Source: Macrostomum hystrix
Lineage: Eukaryota > Platyhelminthes > Macrostomidae
DNA length: 64,000 nucleotides
Reading direction: 5' to 3'
Assembly (NCBI GenBank): GCA_950097015.1
Contig: CATNEN010000038.1
Span: 10,536,001-10,600,000 of the forward strand
Part shown: positions 1 to 36,655 of the stretch, one piece after another
How the letters are laid out: every line of letters begins with the position of its first letter
Position numbering within the stretch: the first letter of the stretch is position 1
Notes under the pieces: generated by a model
Seen by the model: the letters and a program-made list of their open reading frames with translations, nothing else
Told to the model about the DNA's origin: nothing
The model's database searches: none
Position numbers and translations under genes: made by a program

Positions 1-73
1 AAAGCAGCATTAATTATACAATTGGAATTCATTTGCGCAGAATCTAGGATTGGTCTTAAAGCTTCCAATGGGG

Positions 74-290
74 AAAGACCACGGGGATATTTCCAATACC
101 CACGGCCTACTTCTCGATAGCTCTCGAATGACCGTCTTTCGTTGAAGTCCAACATATGGATAAAAATTTCCGCCATTTATTACGATAAACTAAATTTCGA
201 GATATTCAGCGAAATTCAGCGATTCTTGTCAAAGACCCTGGTGTCAGCTGACATTGCCTTGTAATAAGCCTCTATGGTTAAATCCATATT
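74..290 (+). repeat. Dispersed repeat family D, copy 1
   Basis: About 215 bp starting GAAAGACCACGGGG and containing CGATAGCTCTCGAATGACCG, GAGATATTCAGCG and GACCCTGGTGTCAGCTGACA. It matches 5869-6090 (minus) and 20618-20850 (plus) with diverged sequence. No coding capacity; probably a non-autonomous interspersed element. Confidence 0.6.
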
Positions 291-1143
291 GGTTCAAAAG
301 TAAAATAATTAACAATATACTCAATACTCAAAATTGGTGGTTTTTCCTGCAGACACCCCCGACGAGAATGGTTGAATATCTCACCGATGCCGATTGTTCG
401 TACGAGATTGGTTGAATATTTTGGCAGGTACAAAAAATGTGGTTATTTGAAATATCGGATATCCCCGAAGTCTTCCTACTGTTTTATGTAGTTCTGGTTG
501 AAAGTGCGTATACTTCCAAATAAACTGGGTGTCCGCTTGATAGCTTTAGGCTGCCCATTTCGAAAATTGAAGGCAGAAAGCAGCGATAGGTTTATGACAA
601 ACAGTGAATGTAGAAACATTACGATTCGGTTGAAAGTTATCGCGCAATTAGTAACTAGTGTCGAATGCGGCCGGGTCACACGACAGCACTACAATTAAAC
701 GGACACAAGGGCATTTAGGATTGAAAAGACAGGCAAAAGAGGTAGGCCTAGAGAGATAGACGCCAAGCTGGTTCACATTGGTAACTGTGTTTTTAACGGC
801 TTTTTTACCGGTAAAGCAATTATATATTCGCGAGGACACACCCTGGAACAATATTATGGCCAAAAAAACAGACTTTTGATATGTTTATAGGTTCGACGCA
901 TTACAAGTTTGGTGGCAATTGTAAGTTTTTAAACCTCATTAGAAAACGCAAAAGCATTAACAAACAAATCGGCAAGGTGGTGGTCTTTGCTTTTTTAGGT
1001 GAAATCTACAACTTGTCAATTTTGTTTAATTAAGCGGGGCCGTCAAATTTAGCTCGGAATGTAGGCTCATTGCTCTACTGCACATGGAAAAGGTCTATTT
1101 ATTTGTCATACGAAAAAATCGAAAATCAATCAAATAAATTTTC

Positions 1144-1149
1144 TTTATT
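1144..1149 (-). terminator. Poly(A) signal of PLC beta
   Basis: AATAAA on the minus strand, 63 nt downstream of the stop codon at 1212-1214. Its spacing fits the 3' end of the PLC beta transcript. Confidence 0.55.
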
Positions 1150-1211
1150 CTGACCGATCGAATCTACCCAGTTGACGTTCAGTCCTATGAAATGCTTTCA
1201 ACTGGCAGAGC

Positions 1212-26009
<24,798 letters not shown>

Positions 26010-27600
26010 CGCTCCGCTGAAGTCTGTTTCGGAGTCTGTTTCGGAGTCTGTTTCGGAGTCTGTCTCGAATATTAACGTAGAGCAGAGAGCTATAAAATAA
26101 ACGAAAAATTGTACTCTTGTGAGCACTTTTTGCACTCCTTGAGAGGTAGAACTCAATCTGTACAGCGGCAGTGTGCCTGTGCCTTGGCCAATGATAATTT
26201 AACTGGTCCGAAAGCCAATGACTTTTTGGTATGGCCTACAGATAGCGGGTGCGTTCCCGCGCGAATCACAAAGACTCAGCTTCCAAAAAGGCAGCCATAG
26301 AGGGCAGCCTCAGATATAGAAAATTCTCAGATTCTGCGATTCCCGACGGAGCTGTTTATCCTCTCTGTTTGTTTCGCCACCCTGCCTTCTCTCTTTAGTT
26401 CCCTATAGCTGGCCTCTTAAAGCTACGAGGCCTCTCTTCCCATTTTCTCCGTCTCCTCTAAGGGGCCCCACCTCCAGCCGAGATATCGCTGTGCAAAGAA
26501 AACCCTCAGTTTTCATGCTTTCTCGTCTCTCTCCACTCTCTCGCCCTCTCGCCCTCTCGCCCGTCATATTCTAAAAAGCCTTGGCCTATACTGCCGCCAG
26601 CTTGTCCGAACGGATGATGAGGAACGAGTGCGAAAGGCAAAATAGGAAGACAGGCAGACGGAGAGAGCCAGTGCAGTGCACCAGGGCAACCTGAGGCATG
26701 GCGGAGCCAACCAAAAGTCCCCGGGGCTATAGAACATGGGGTGAATATTTTCTTTTGTCATACGGCGAGTACCGGGACCAGAAGCAGACGTTGTGGCGGG
26801 GAGACGGGAGACGACAAGATGGGAGCGAAAAAAATGGCGGGTTTGAATAGGTAATCAGAGATCAGCTTGCGTGTACAGGGGGGCCTGCTGTGTACCTTAA
26901 AGCAACACGCACATGCACTAGCAGCAGCAGCAGCAGCAGCGGTGCTGGCAGCTCGGCCAGGGAAATGAAGACAAATAAAACACTGTCGCTGCCCTGCCCT
27001 GTTTCTGTCCAGCTTTTGCCGGGGTTGGCGACACCCCTAGAAGCTGATAGCTTCGAGTATCAGTGAGCTCAACAGATAGACCTACATAATTACCTATTCA
27101 CTTTGCCAGCTTTTAATCTGCAATTCTGTTTGGACTTAATCCAGCAAATACAACTGACAATAGCTAGACGATTAGTGCTTATAGAGGCTTACCTTAATCT
27201 GCCAGATATCGAGTTAAAAACCGAGGAGTAGAAAGTGCCCGATCCTAAAGCAAACAAAAATGGAGGGAAGGAAAAAGCTTTTTGACTGAAACAGACGAAC
27301 GAGAAGGGAAAGAGAGCGACAGAGAAGGACCTGCAGCCTATGAGCACGCTTGCTAACGATCGATGAGCTCAGAGAGTAGTGAAATAGGGGAGGCTGAGCA
27401 AGGCTGTGGGGTTGGCCGAGACAAAAGGACTTTCAGTTGAGATGAGCTGCAAGCGCGATGGAGCAGCTGTGAGTATCTCAGCTGGCGTTCGGCGACAACA
27501 GGACTGCTGGTGGCAAGTCAAGAGGATTTTGGACTGGCCGACTCATTGTCAACTGTCGATGGGATTCATTTTGGCCGGGAGAAAACAGTTGCGATCTGCT
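26010..27600. other. Upstream region of PLC beta; no gene recognised
   Basis: Just upstream of the start codon a 12-bp unit (TTCGGAGTCTGT) is repeated three to four times at 26024-26060, probably 5' UTR. There is a CAG/AGC microsatellite at about 26920-26940. No second gene is supported. A promoter could not be placed. Confidence 0.4.
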
Positions 27601-27604
27601 TGTG

Positions 27605-30600
27605 GGAGTGCACTGGATTGCTAGTCTATATCGTGTGATATGTATTGCTAGTCTATCTCGTGTGATATGGATTGCTAGTCTATCTAATGTGATATGGATT
27701 GCTAGTCTATCTCGTGCCATATGGATTGCTAGTCTATCTCGTGTGATACGGATTGCTAGTCTATCTAATGTGATATGGATTGCTAGTCTATCTCGTGTGA
27801 TATGGATTGCTAGTCTATCTCGTGTGATATGGATTGCTAGTCTATCTAATGTGATATGGATTGCTAGTCTATCTAATGTGATATGGATTGCTAGTCTATC
27901 TCGTGCCATATGGATTGCTAGTCTATCTAATGTGATATGGATTGCTAGTCTATCTAATGTGATATGAATTGCTAGTCTATCTAATGTGATATGAATTGCT
28001 AGTCTATATCGTGCCATATGAATTGCTAGTCTATATCGTGCCATATGAATTGCTAGTCTATATCGTGCCATATGGATTGCTAGTCTATATCGTGTGATAT
28101 GGATTGCTAGTCTATATCGTGTGATATGGATTGCTAGTCTATCTCGTGCCATATGGATTGCTAGTCTATATCGTGTGATATGGATTGCTAGTCTATATCG
28201 TGTGATATGGATTGCTAGTCTATATCGTGTGATATTGATTGCTAGTCTATATCGTGTGATATGGATTGCTAGTCTATCTCGTGTGATATGGATTGCTAGT
28301 CTATATTGTGTGATATGGATTGCTAGTCTATCTCGTGCCATATGGATTGCTAGTCTATATCGTGTGATATGGATTGCTATTCTATCTCGTGTGATATGAA
28401 TTGCTAGTCTATATCGTGTGATATGGATTGCTAGTCTATCTCGTGTGATATGGATTGCTAGTCTATATCGTGCCATATGGATTGCTAGTCTATATCGTGC
28501 CATATGGATTGCTAGTCTATATCGTGTGATATGGATTGCTAGTCTATCTCGTGGCATATGGATTGCTAGTCTATATCGTGCCATATGGATTGCTAGTCTA
28601 TCTCGTGTGATATTGATTGCTAGTCTATATCGTGTGATATGGATTGCTAGTCTATATCGTGTGATATGGATTGCTATTCTATCTCGTGTGATATGAATTG
28701 CTAGTCTATATTGTGTGATATGGATTGCTAGTCTATCTCGTGCCATATGGATTGCTAGTCTATATCGTGTGATATGGATTGCTAGTCTATCTCGTGTGAT
28801 ATGGATTGCTAGTCTATCTCGTGTGATATGGATTGCTAGTCTATCTCGTGTGATATGGATTGCTAGTCTATATTGTGTGATATGGATTGCTAGTCTATCT
28901 CGTGCCATATGGATTGCTAGTCTATATCGTGTGATATGGATTGCTATTCTATCTCGTGTGATATGAATTGCTAGTCTATATCGTGTGATATGGATTGCTA
29001 GTCTATCTCGTGTGATATGGATTGCTAGTCTATATCGTGCCATATGGATTGCTAGTCTATATCGTGCCATATGGATTGCTAGTCTATATCGTGTGATATG
29101 GATTGCTAGTCTATCTCGTGGCATATGGATTGCTAGTCTATATCGTGCCATATGGATTGCTAGTCTATCTCGTGTGATATTGATTGCTAGTCTATATCGT
29201 GTGATATGGATTGCTAGTCTATATCGTGTGATATGGATTGCTAGTCTATCTCGTGTGATATGGATTGCTAGTCTATATTGTGTGATATGGATTGCTAGTC
29301 TATCTCGTGCCATATGGATTGCTAGTCTATATCGTGTGATATGGATTGCTAGTCTATCTCGTGTGATATGGATTGCTAGTCTATCTCGTGTGATATGGAT
29401 TGCTAGTCTATATCGTGTGATATGGATTGCTAGTCTATCTCGTGTGATATGGATTGCTAGTCTATATCGTGCCATATGGATTGCTAGTCTATATCGTGCC
29501 ATATGGATTGCTAGTCTATATCGTGTGATATGGATTGCTAGTCTATCTCGTGGCATATGGATTGCTAGTCTATCTCGTGTGAAATGGATTGCTAGTCTAT
29601 CTCGTGTGATATGGATTGCTAGTCTATATCGTGTGATATGGATTGCTAGTCTATCTCGTGTGATATGGATTGCTAGTCTATATCGTGTGATATGGATTGC
29701 TAGTCTATCTCGTGTGATATGGATTGCTAGTCTATATTGTGTGATATGGATTGCTAGTCTATCTCGTGCCATATGGATTGCTAGTCTATATCGTGTGATA
29801 TGGATTGCTATTCTATCTCGTGTGATATGAATTGCTAGTCTATATCGTGTGATATGGATTGCTAGTCTATCTCGTGTGATATGGATTGCTAGTCTATATC
29901 GTGCCATATGGATTGCTAGTCTATATCGTGCCATATGGATTGCTAGTCTATATCGTGTGATATGGATTGCTAGTCTATCTCGTGGCATATGGATTGCTAG
30001 TCTATATCGTGCCATATGGATTGCTAGTCTATCTCGTGTGATATTGATTGCTAGTCTATATCGTGTGATATGGATTGCTAGTCTATATCGTGTGATATGG
30101 ATTGCTATTCTATCTCGTGTGATATGAATTGCTAGTCTATATTGTGTGATATGGATTGCTAGTCTATCTCGTGCCATATGGATTGCTAGTCTATATCGTG
30201 TGATATGGATTGCTAGTCTATCTCGTGTGATATGGATTGCTAGTCTATCTCGTGTGATATGGATTGCTAGTCTATCTCGTGTGATATGGATTGCTAGTCT
30301 ATATTGTGTGATATGGATTGCTAGTCTATCTCGTGCCATATGGATTGCTAGTCTATATCGTGTGATATGGATTGCTATTCTATCTCGTGTGATATGAATT
30401 GCTAGTCTATATCGTGTGATATGGATTGCTAGTCTATCTCGTGTGATATGGATTGCTAGTCTATATCGTGCCATATGGATTGCTAGTCTATATCGTGCCA
30501 TATGGATTGCTAGTCTATATCGTGTGATATGGATTGCTAGTCTATCTCGTGGCATATGGATTGCTAGTCTATATCGTGCCATATGGATTGCTAGTCTATC

Positions 30601-32175
30601 TCGTGTGATATTGATTGCTAGTCTATATCGTGTGATATGGATTGCTAGTCTATATCGTGTGATATGGATTGCTAGTCTATCTCGTGTGATATGGATTGCT
30701 AGTCTATATTGTGTGATATGGATTGCTAGTCTATCTCGTGCCATATGGATTGCTAGTCTATATCGTGTGATATGGATTGCTAGTCTATCTCGTGTGATAT
30801 GGATTGCTAGTCTATCTCGTGTGATATGGATTGCTAGTCTATATCGTGTGATATGGATTGCTAGTCTATCTCGTGTGATATGGATTGCTAGTCTATATCG
30901 TGCCATATGGATTGCTAGTCTATATCGTGCCATATGGATTGCTAGTCTATATCGTGTGATATGGATTGCTAGTCTATCTCGTGGCATATGGATTGCTAGT
31001 CTATCTCGTGTGAAATGGATTGCTAGTCTATCTCGTGTGATATGGATTGCTAGTCTATATCGTGTGATATGGATTGCTAGTCTATCTCGTGTGATATGGA
31101 TTGCTAGTCTATATCGTGTGATATGGATTGCTAGTCTATCTCGTGTGATATGGATTGCTAGTCTATATCGTGTGATATGGATTGCTAGTCTATCTCGTGT
31201 GATATGGATTGCTAGTCTATATCGTGCCATATGGATTGCTAGTCTATATCGTGCCATATGGATTGCTAGTCTATATCGTGTGATATGGATTGCTAGTCTA
31301 TCTCGTGGCATATGGATTGCTAGTCTATCTCGTGTGAAATGGATTGCTAGTCTATATCGTGTGATATGGATTGCTAGTCTATCTCGTGTGATATGGATTG
31401 CTAGTCTATATCGTGCCATATGGATTGCTAGTCTATATCGTGTGATATGGATTGCTAGTCTATCTCGTGGCATATGGATTGCTAGTCTATCTCGTGTGAT
31501 ATGGATTGCTAGTCTATATCGTGCCATATGGATTGCTAGTCTATATCGTGCCATATGGATTGCTAGTCTATATCGTGCCATATGGATTGCTAGTCTATAT
31601 CGTGCCATATGGATTGCTAGTCTATATCGTGTGATATGGATTGCTAGTCTATCTCGTGGCATATGGATTGCTAGTCTATCTCGTGTGATATGGATTGCTA
31701 GTCTATATCGTGCCATATGGATTGCTAGTCTATATCGTGCCATATGGATTGCTAGTCTATATCGTGTGATATGGATTGCTAGTCTATCTCGTGTGATATG
31801 GGTTGCTAGTCTATATCGTGTGATATGGATTGCTAGTCTATCTCGTGTGATATGGATTGCTAGTCTATCTCGTGTGATATGGATTGCTAGTCTATCTAAT
31901 GTGATATGGATTGCTAGTCTATCTCGTGCCATATGGATTGCTAGTCTATCTAATGTGATATGGATTGCTAGTCTATCTAATGTGATATGAATTGCTAGTC
32001 TATCTAATGTGATATGGATTGCTAGTCTATCTAATGTGATATGGATTGCTAGTCTATCTCGTGTGATATGGATTGCTAGTCTATCTAATGTGATATGGAT
32101 TGCTAGTCTATCTCGTGTGATATGGATTGCTAGTCTATCTAATGTGATATGGATTGCTAGTCAATGTCGTGTAAT
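27605..32175. repeat. Large 27-bp minisatellite, about 169 copies, with higher-order structure
   Basis: Monomer GTGATATGGATTGCTAGTCTATCTCGT (27 bp) with a few recurrent variants (ATATCGT, CTAATGT, GCCATATG, GGCATATG, GATATTG). Variant order repeats with a period of 1,431 bp (53 monomers) and a shorter 567-bp period. Since 27 is nine codons, the minus strand stays open for 1,484 codons. I see no initiation context, domain or exon structure and regard that as an artefact. Confidence 0.97.
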
Positions 32176-32189
32176 ATGGATTGCTTATA

Positions 32190-33055
32190 TATTTTGTGTG
32201 ATAGTACATTGCACCTATTGCTTATCTATTACATGCATCATGGTTCAGTGCCGCTGGAGGTATGCAACAGATGGAGTTGCTAATGGCAACCATTTTTCTA
32301 CTTACGCTACGAAGACTTCAGACTGTTGGCTGATATAGTGCACTTTGGCCAAGCAAAATATTCTTAATATGCATTTTTCCGCTGCCGTATTACGGATCAG
32401 TTGCTAGTCGGCACATTGGAACAGCCATCCAACTCTTCAGAGGCTTTCGGTACTGAGCGAGAGGGACAGCGAGAGTGATATAAGGGCGTGGAGTTTTTAA
32501 AGCGATGAAAAATCTGTCTTACTATGCAAACTGTGGGTTTGTTTTAATCTGCTTCCTGGGCCTGGGGGGTATTGGGTGGTGGCTAATGTTTAGGGCAGAG
32601 ATAGCCAATACTGGCGCTTTTTATATTAACTGCTCTCTCTCTCTCTCTCTCTGGTCCGTTTGCATAGCAATCTCTCGCACTGCTGCCTGGCATTTTCACA
32701 ACGCTGCGCGCCCAACTATGGAGCTCGACTGAACTAGAGGGCTGCGGCTGCGGCTGGGGCTCGGTGTGGCAGGGATATGCGTGGGAGTGTGGGGAAACCT
32801 ACTGGATTTGTCCAAACTTGACTCGCCACACTGAGAAGCCGCGCCTGTTCCCAACTCAAACTCTGCTTGGATTGCAATCCTAGCAAATCTATGTTTAGCG
32901 AAATGAGCGTGTGGCATGAGTGAGGAAATATTTTTGATTATCAATCTAATCTCCCTATCGACACTGACTTACTGATCGAAATTCTTCGCTGCACATGCGA
33001 GACGGCTCAAAGCTAGACTAGAAAATTGTCAAATATCGAATATAACGATGGGATA
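32190..33055. other. Intergenic sequence; nothing recognised
   Basis: Contains a TC microsatellite at about 32636-32652. Short open frames at 32505-32732 and 32696-32944 show no known motif. Confidence 0.4.
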
Positions 33056-33059
33056 TGCG

Positions 33060-33500
33060 AGAGATTAGACAGGGGAGAGATGAGACAGGGGAGAGGAGAG
33101 ACAGGAGAGAGATGAGACAGGGGAGAGATAAGAAAGCGGAGAGATAAGACAGGGAGAGATAAGACAGGGGAGAGATGAGAAAGTGGAGAGATGAGACAGG
33201 AAGGAGATGAGACAGGAAGGAGATGAGATAGGGGAGAGATGAGACAGGGGAGAGATGAGACAGGGGAGAGATAAGACAGGGGAGAGATTAGAAAGTGGAG
33301 AGATGAGACAGGAAGGAGATGAGACAGGAAGGAGATGAGATAGGGGAGAGATGAGACAGGGGAGAGATGAGACAGGGGAGAGATGAGACAGGGGAGAGAT
33401 GAGACAGGGAGATATGAGACAGGGGAGAGATGAGGCAGTTGAGAGATAATACAGGGGAGAGATGAGACAGGGGAGAGATGAGACAGGGGAGAGATGAGAG
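33060..33500. repeat. Minisatellite, 16-bp unit, inverted counterpart of 10705-11290
   Basis: Unit AGGGGAGAGATGAGAC is the exact reverse complement of the monomer in the PLC beta intron 22 kb away. Variants such as AGAAAGTGGAGAG and GGAAGGAG are private to this locus. Confidence 0.95.
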
Positions 33501-33504
33501 ATTG

Positions 33505-34642
33505 TTGGCCAATTTCTCATTCATATCAGAGACTAAAACATAAATATGAAAAGTGCAGTTGCAAAAGCCAACAGAGAGAACAGTGCGGGCTTGTGAGGCT
33601 GCTTGCAAATTTATGACTGTGTATAATTTGAATATCCAACATTGTAACTTATCCCCTGTTTAGAGCACCAGATCGGAATCGAGGTCTTTGAGCTTCTCTG
33701 TGCTCAACTCAGAATAAAGGCCTGAAAGGACTTCGCATAGCCGCTACATTTTATAAGCGAAAGCAGAAGATAAGCGAAAGCAAATCAGTGAGAATGTGCT
33801 CATTCAGGAGCAGAGATGGAACAAGATAAAAGAGTTTATCACGCAGCCAGCCTTCAGAAGCAGCTCAAATGGCTCGGCATTAGAAAGCTAGAATCACGAA
33901 GAGACAGCCGGACAGAAACTTGGTCGTGCATCCCTGCGAATACTAAACTAGTGTTTCATAATTCGCTTTTCGAAACTGCCGCAGAAAGTACTTTGTAGTT
34001 TAGAATATTTAAAATGAAATGAATTTTATCGTGCACGTTGCGATCTACGCTCGTATATGTATAAAAGGCTATTTATTAAATACGTCACTACTTTGGCAAA
34101 ACCTGCTGTTGATTTTATCTGCAATTTTATGTGCTGGCTGACTATAGCTCCTGGTGACACAATAAAACTTGAAAATAGACGTCACCTCACCCTCTCAAGG
34201 TATCCATATCAATAGTTTAAGTGAGAGGTCACCTGACCTAAAAAGAATACCAAGGAAATCTGTTGGTAATTTAGCAATTACTTTGCAGTAAACCTTAAGT
34301 AACTCAATACTCCGAGAGAACGACTCTGGAATTGAGTAAATTCACATTTCAGAGCAGAAATGCCCGAGAGACACAGCGAAAATCGCTTGTTACTTCTAAT
34401 AATCCGAGCATGAATAACCAGTTCGCCTGGCAAGCGTACTAATTGATAGCGTACTAATTGACAGCCGCTGTGCGCGGAAAGCGAGCGGGTTCATTCGTCA
34501 TCCGCCCGTGCATTGGTTGACGACTCGTAACACGGCTAGATCGAAGCTTGAGGCCGTGCTCACAGGCCGACACGCATCGGCACAAAACTGCTGGCAATTA
34601 ACCCCTGCCCAATAGGGCCTCCCTTTTCTCTTTTTTATCGAT
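33505..34642. other. Intergenic sequence left of the duplication; nothing recognised
   Basis: No gene or tandem array supported up to the left edge of the duplicated unit. Confidence 0.4.
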
Positions 34643-34967
34643 CTTGGGCTCTGGGGTACTTCGGCTTGCGAGCCCGGATTCGCTTATTTGGCCACAGAGT
34701 TTGAGTCGAGAGAGTTTGAGCTCTGCCGGCCGGGAGGGGGAATCGGTTCGGTTTAAGACGTGTGGGATAACAGAGGGGCCGTTAATCCCACCGGGTTGGG
34801 ATGCGGGCGAGGCCAATAGAAGCGGTGGAAGCGGTGTTGTTGAGATCGATCTGATCTGCCCCCGGCCACTGAGGGAGAGACGCCGCGGACAAACTGAACG
34901 GCAATAAACTGCGTTGTGGAACTGAAGATCCTTTAATCTTGTCCCCCCGCAAACCTTTGGAGCCAAA

Positions 34968-35137
34968 ATGAGCTGCTCGGATGCTCAACCCCAGTCTGTA
35001 GCCCATGCTCACAGCTTGCAGACCTTCAGCAGTGTGTCAGAGGGGCGAGACATACTCGCTGTATCGGCTGGAAAACATCCGGCTCTCCGTCTCTACCGCA
35101 TTGATCCAATGCTGCAATTTTTCACCGTTTAGCTGAT
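34968..35137. other. Short open segment on both strands, coding status unclear
   Basis: Plus: a 54-codon frame from an ATG at 34968 to TAG at 35130-35132. Minus: a possible terminal exon, 35137-35037, after a CTTTGTAG acceptor, reading DQLNGEKLQHWINAVETESR and ending YVSPL-stop. Neither matches a protein I recognise, and no partner exon was found. Present identically at 44116-44285. Confidence 0.2.
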
Positions 35138-35261
35138 CTACAAAGTATAAAGGGCAACTCAGGATTAGAATACAATGAGAGCTGACTGCTTACTTTTATT
35201 TAGTTCCCCAGGACAATTTTAATGACAAAAACTAAGGTGAATTCAATGCAAACTATAATCA

Positions 35262-36450
35262 CAAACCTCCGAATCTTCAGGACAAACGCTGGACACTAAG
35301 CTCCGTATCTTCAGGACAAACGCTAGACACTAAGCACTAAGCTCCGTATCTTCAGGACAAACGCTGGACACTAAGCACTAAGCTCCGTATCTTCAGGACA
35401 AACGCTGGACACTAAGCTCCGTATCTTCAGGACAAACGCTAGACACTAAGCACTAAGCTCCGTATCTTCAGGACAAACGCTGGACACTAAGCACTAAGCT
35501 CCGTATCTTCAGGACAAACGCTGGACTCTAAGCACTAAGCTCCGTATCTTCAGGACAAACGCTGGACACTAAGCTCCGTATCTTCAGGACAAACGCTGGA
35601 CACTAAGCTCCGTATCTTCAGGACAAACGCTGGACACTAAGCTCCGAATCTTCAGGACAAACGCTAGACACTAAGCACTAAGCTCCGTATCTTCAGGACA
35701 AACGCTGGAAACTAAGCTCCGTATCTTCAGGACAAACGCTGGACACTAAGCTCCGTATCTTCAGGACAAACGCTGGACACTAAGCTCCGTATCTTCAGGA
35801 CAAACGCTGGACACTAAGCTCCGTATCTTCAGGACAAACGCTGGACACTAAGCTCCGTATCTTCAGGACAAACGCTGGACACTAAGCTCCGTATCTTCAG
35901 GACAAACGCTGGACACTAAGCTCCGTATCTTCAGGACAAACGCTGGACACTAAGCTCCGTATCTTCAGGACAAACGCTGGACACTAAGCTCCGTATCTTC
36001 AGGACAAACGCTGGACACTAAGCTCCGAATCTTCAGGACAAACGCTGGACACTAAGCACTAAGCTCCGTATCTTCAGGACAAACGCTGGACACTAAGCTC
36101 CGTATCTTCAGGACAAACGCTGGAAACTAAGCTCCGAATCTTCAGGACAAACGCTGGACACTAAGCTCCGTATCTTCAGGACAAACGCTGGACACTAAGC
36201 TCCGAATCTTCAGGACAAACGCTGGACACTAAGCACTAAGCTCCGTATCTTCAGGACAAACGCTAGACACTAAGCACTAAGCTCCGTATCTTCAGGACAA
36301 ACGCTAGACACTAAGCACTAAGCTCCGTATCTTCAGGACAAACGCTAGACACTAAGCTCTAAGCTCCGTATCTTCAGGACAAACGCTAGACACTAAGCTC
36401 CGTATCTTCAGGACAAACGCTAGACACTAAGCACTAAGCTCCGATCTTCA
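35262..36450. repeat. Minisatellite, 34/41-bp unit, upstream of channel gene copy 1
   Basis: Unit contains CTCCGTATCTTCAGGACAAA and CGCTGGACACTAAG, sometimes with an extra CACTAAG. About 33 copies, ending roughly 130 bp before the TATA-like box of the channel gene. Confidence 0.95.
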
Positions 36451-36580
36451 GGAAAATTCGCTCAAGCAAGAAAATAAAAAAAGACAAAATTGCTTATCTG
36501 CTCGTTGCATAAGAATTAATGAGACATCTGTCCGAATGCTGATATGGGAGTCACTTGGCCCTTCGGGAAAGGTCGGTGAG

Positions 36581-36590
36581 CATAAAAGGG
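36581..36590 (+). promoter_or_regulatory. TATA-like box of channel gene copy 1
   Basis: CATAAAAGGG about 66 bp upstream of the ATG, in a short unique stretch between the minisatellite and the gene. Confidence 0.45.
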
Positions 36591-36655
36591 ATTCAAAGGA
36601 AATAATAAATTCCATGACAGTCAGAGACACCCAAGCACCGAAATAGAAGCTAAAC

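Larger units (their letters stand above)
1..1211. other. 3' flank of PLC beta; no gene recognised
   Basis: Apart from a dispersed repeat copy at about 74-290 and the PLC beta 3' UTR near 1140-1211, I see no coding pattern. Short open frames on both strands here have no recognisable protein sequence. Confidence 0.5.

Noticed and set aside
27478-31932. Minus-strand 1,484-aa frame as a repetitive protein gene
   Set aside because: It is read out of a 27-bp minisatellite whose length is a multiple of three; there is no exon structure, no non-repeat domain and a strong array-wide higher-order pattern typical of DNA satellites.
32505-32732. 75-aa plus-strand frame with hydrophobic N-terminus
   Set aside because: It crosses a TC microsatellite, and no homologous feature, promoter or splice partner could be seen.
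34598-35012. Open frames beginning MAPKVCGG (minus) and MGSGVLRL (plus)
   Set aside because: They overlap on opposite strands, have no recognisable domain, and differ between copies only where the duplication edge cuts them.
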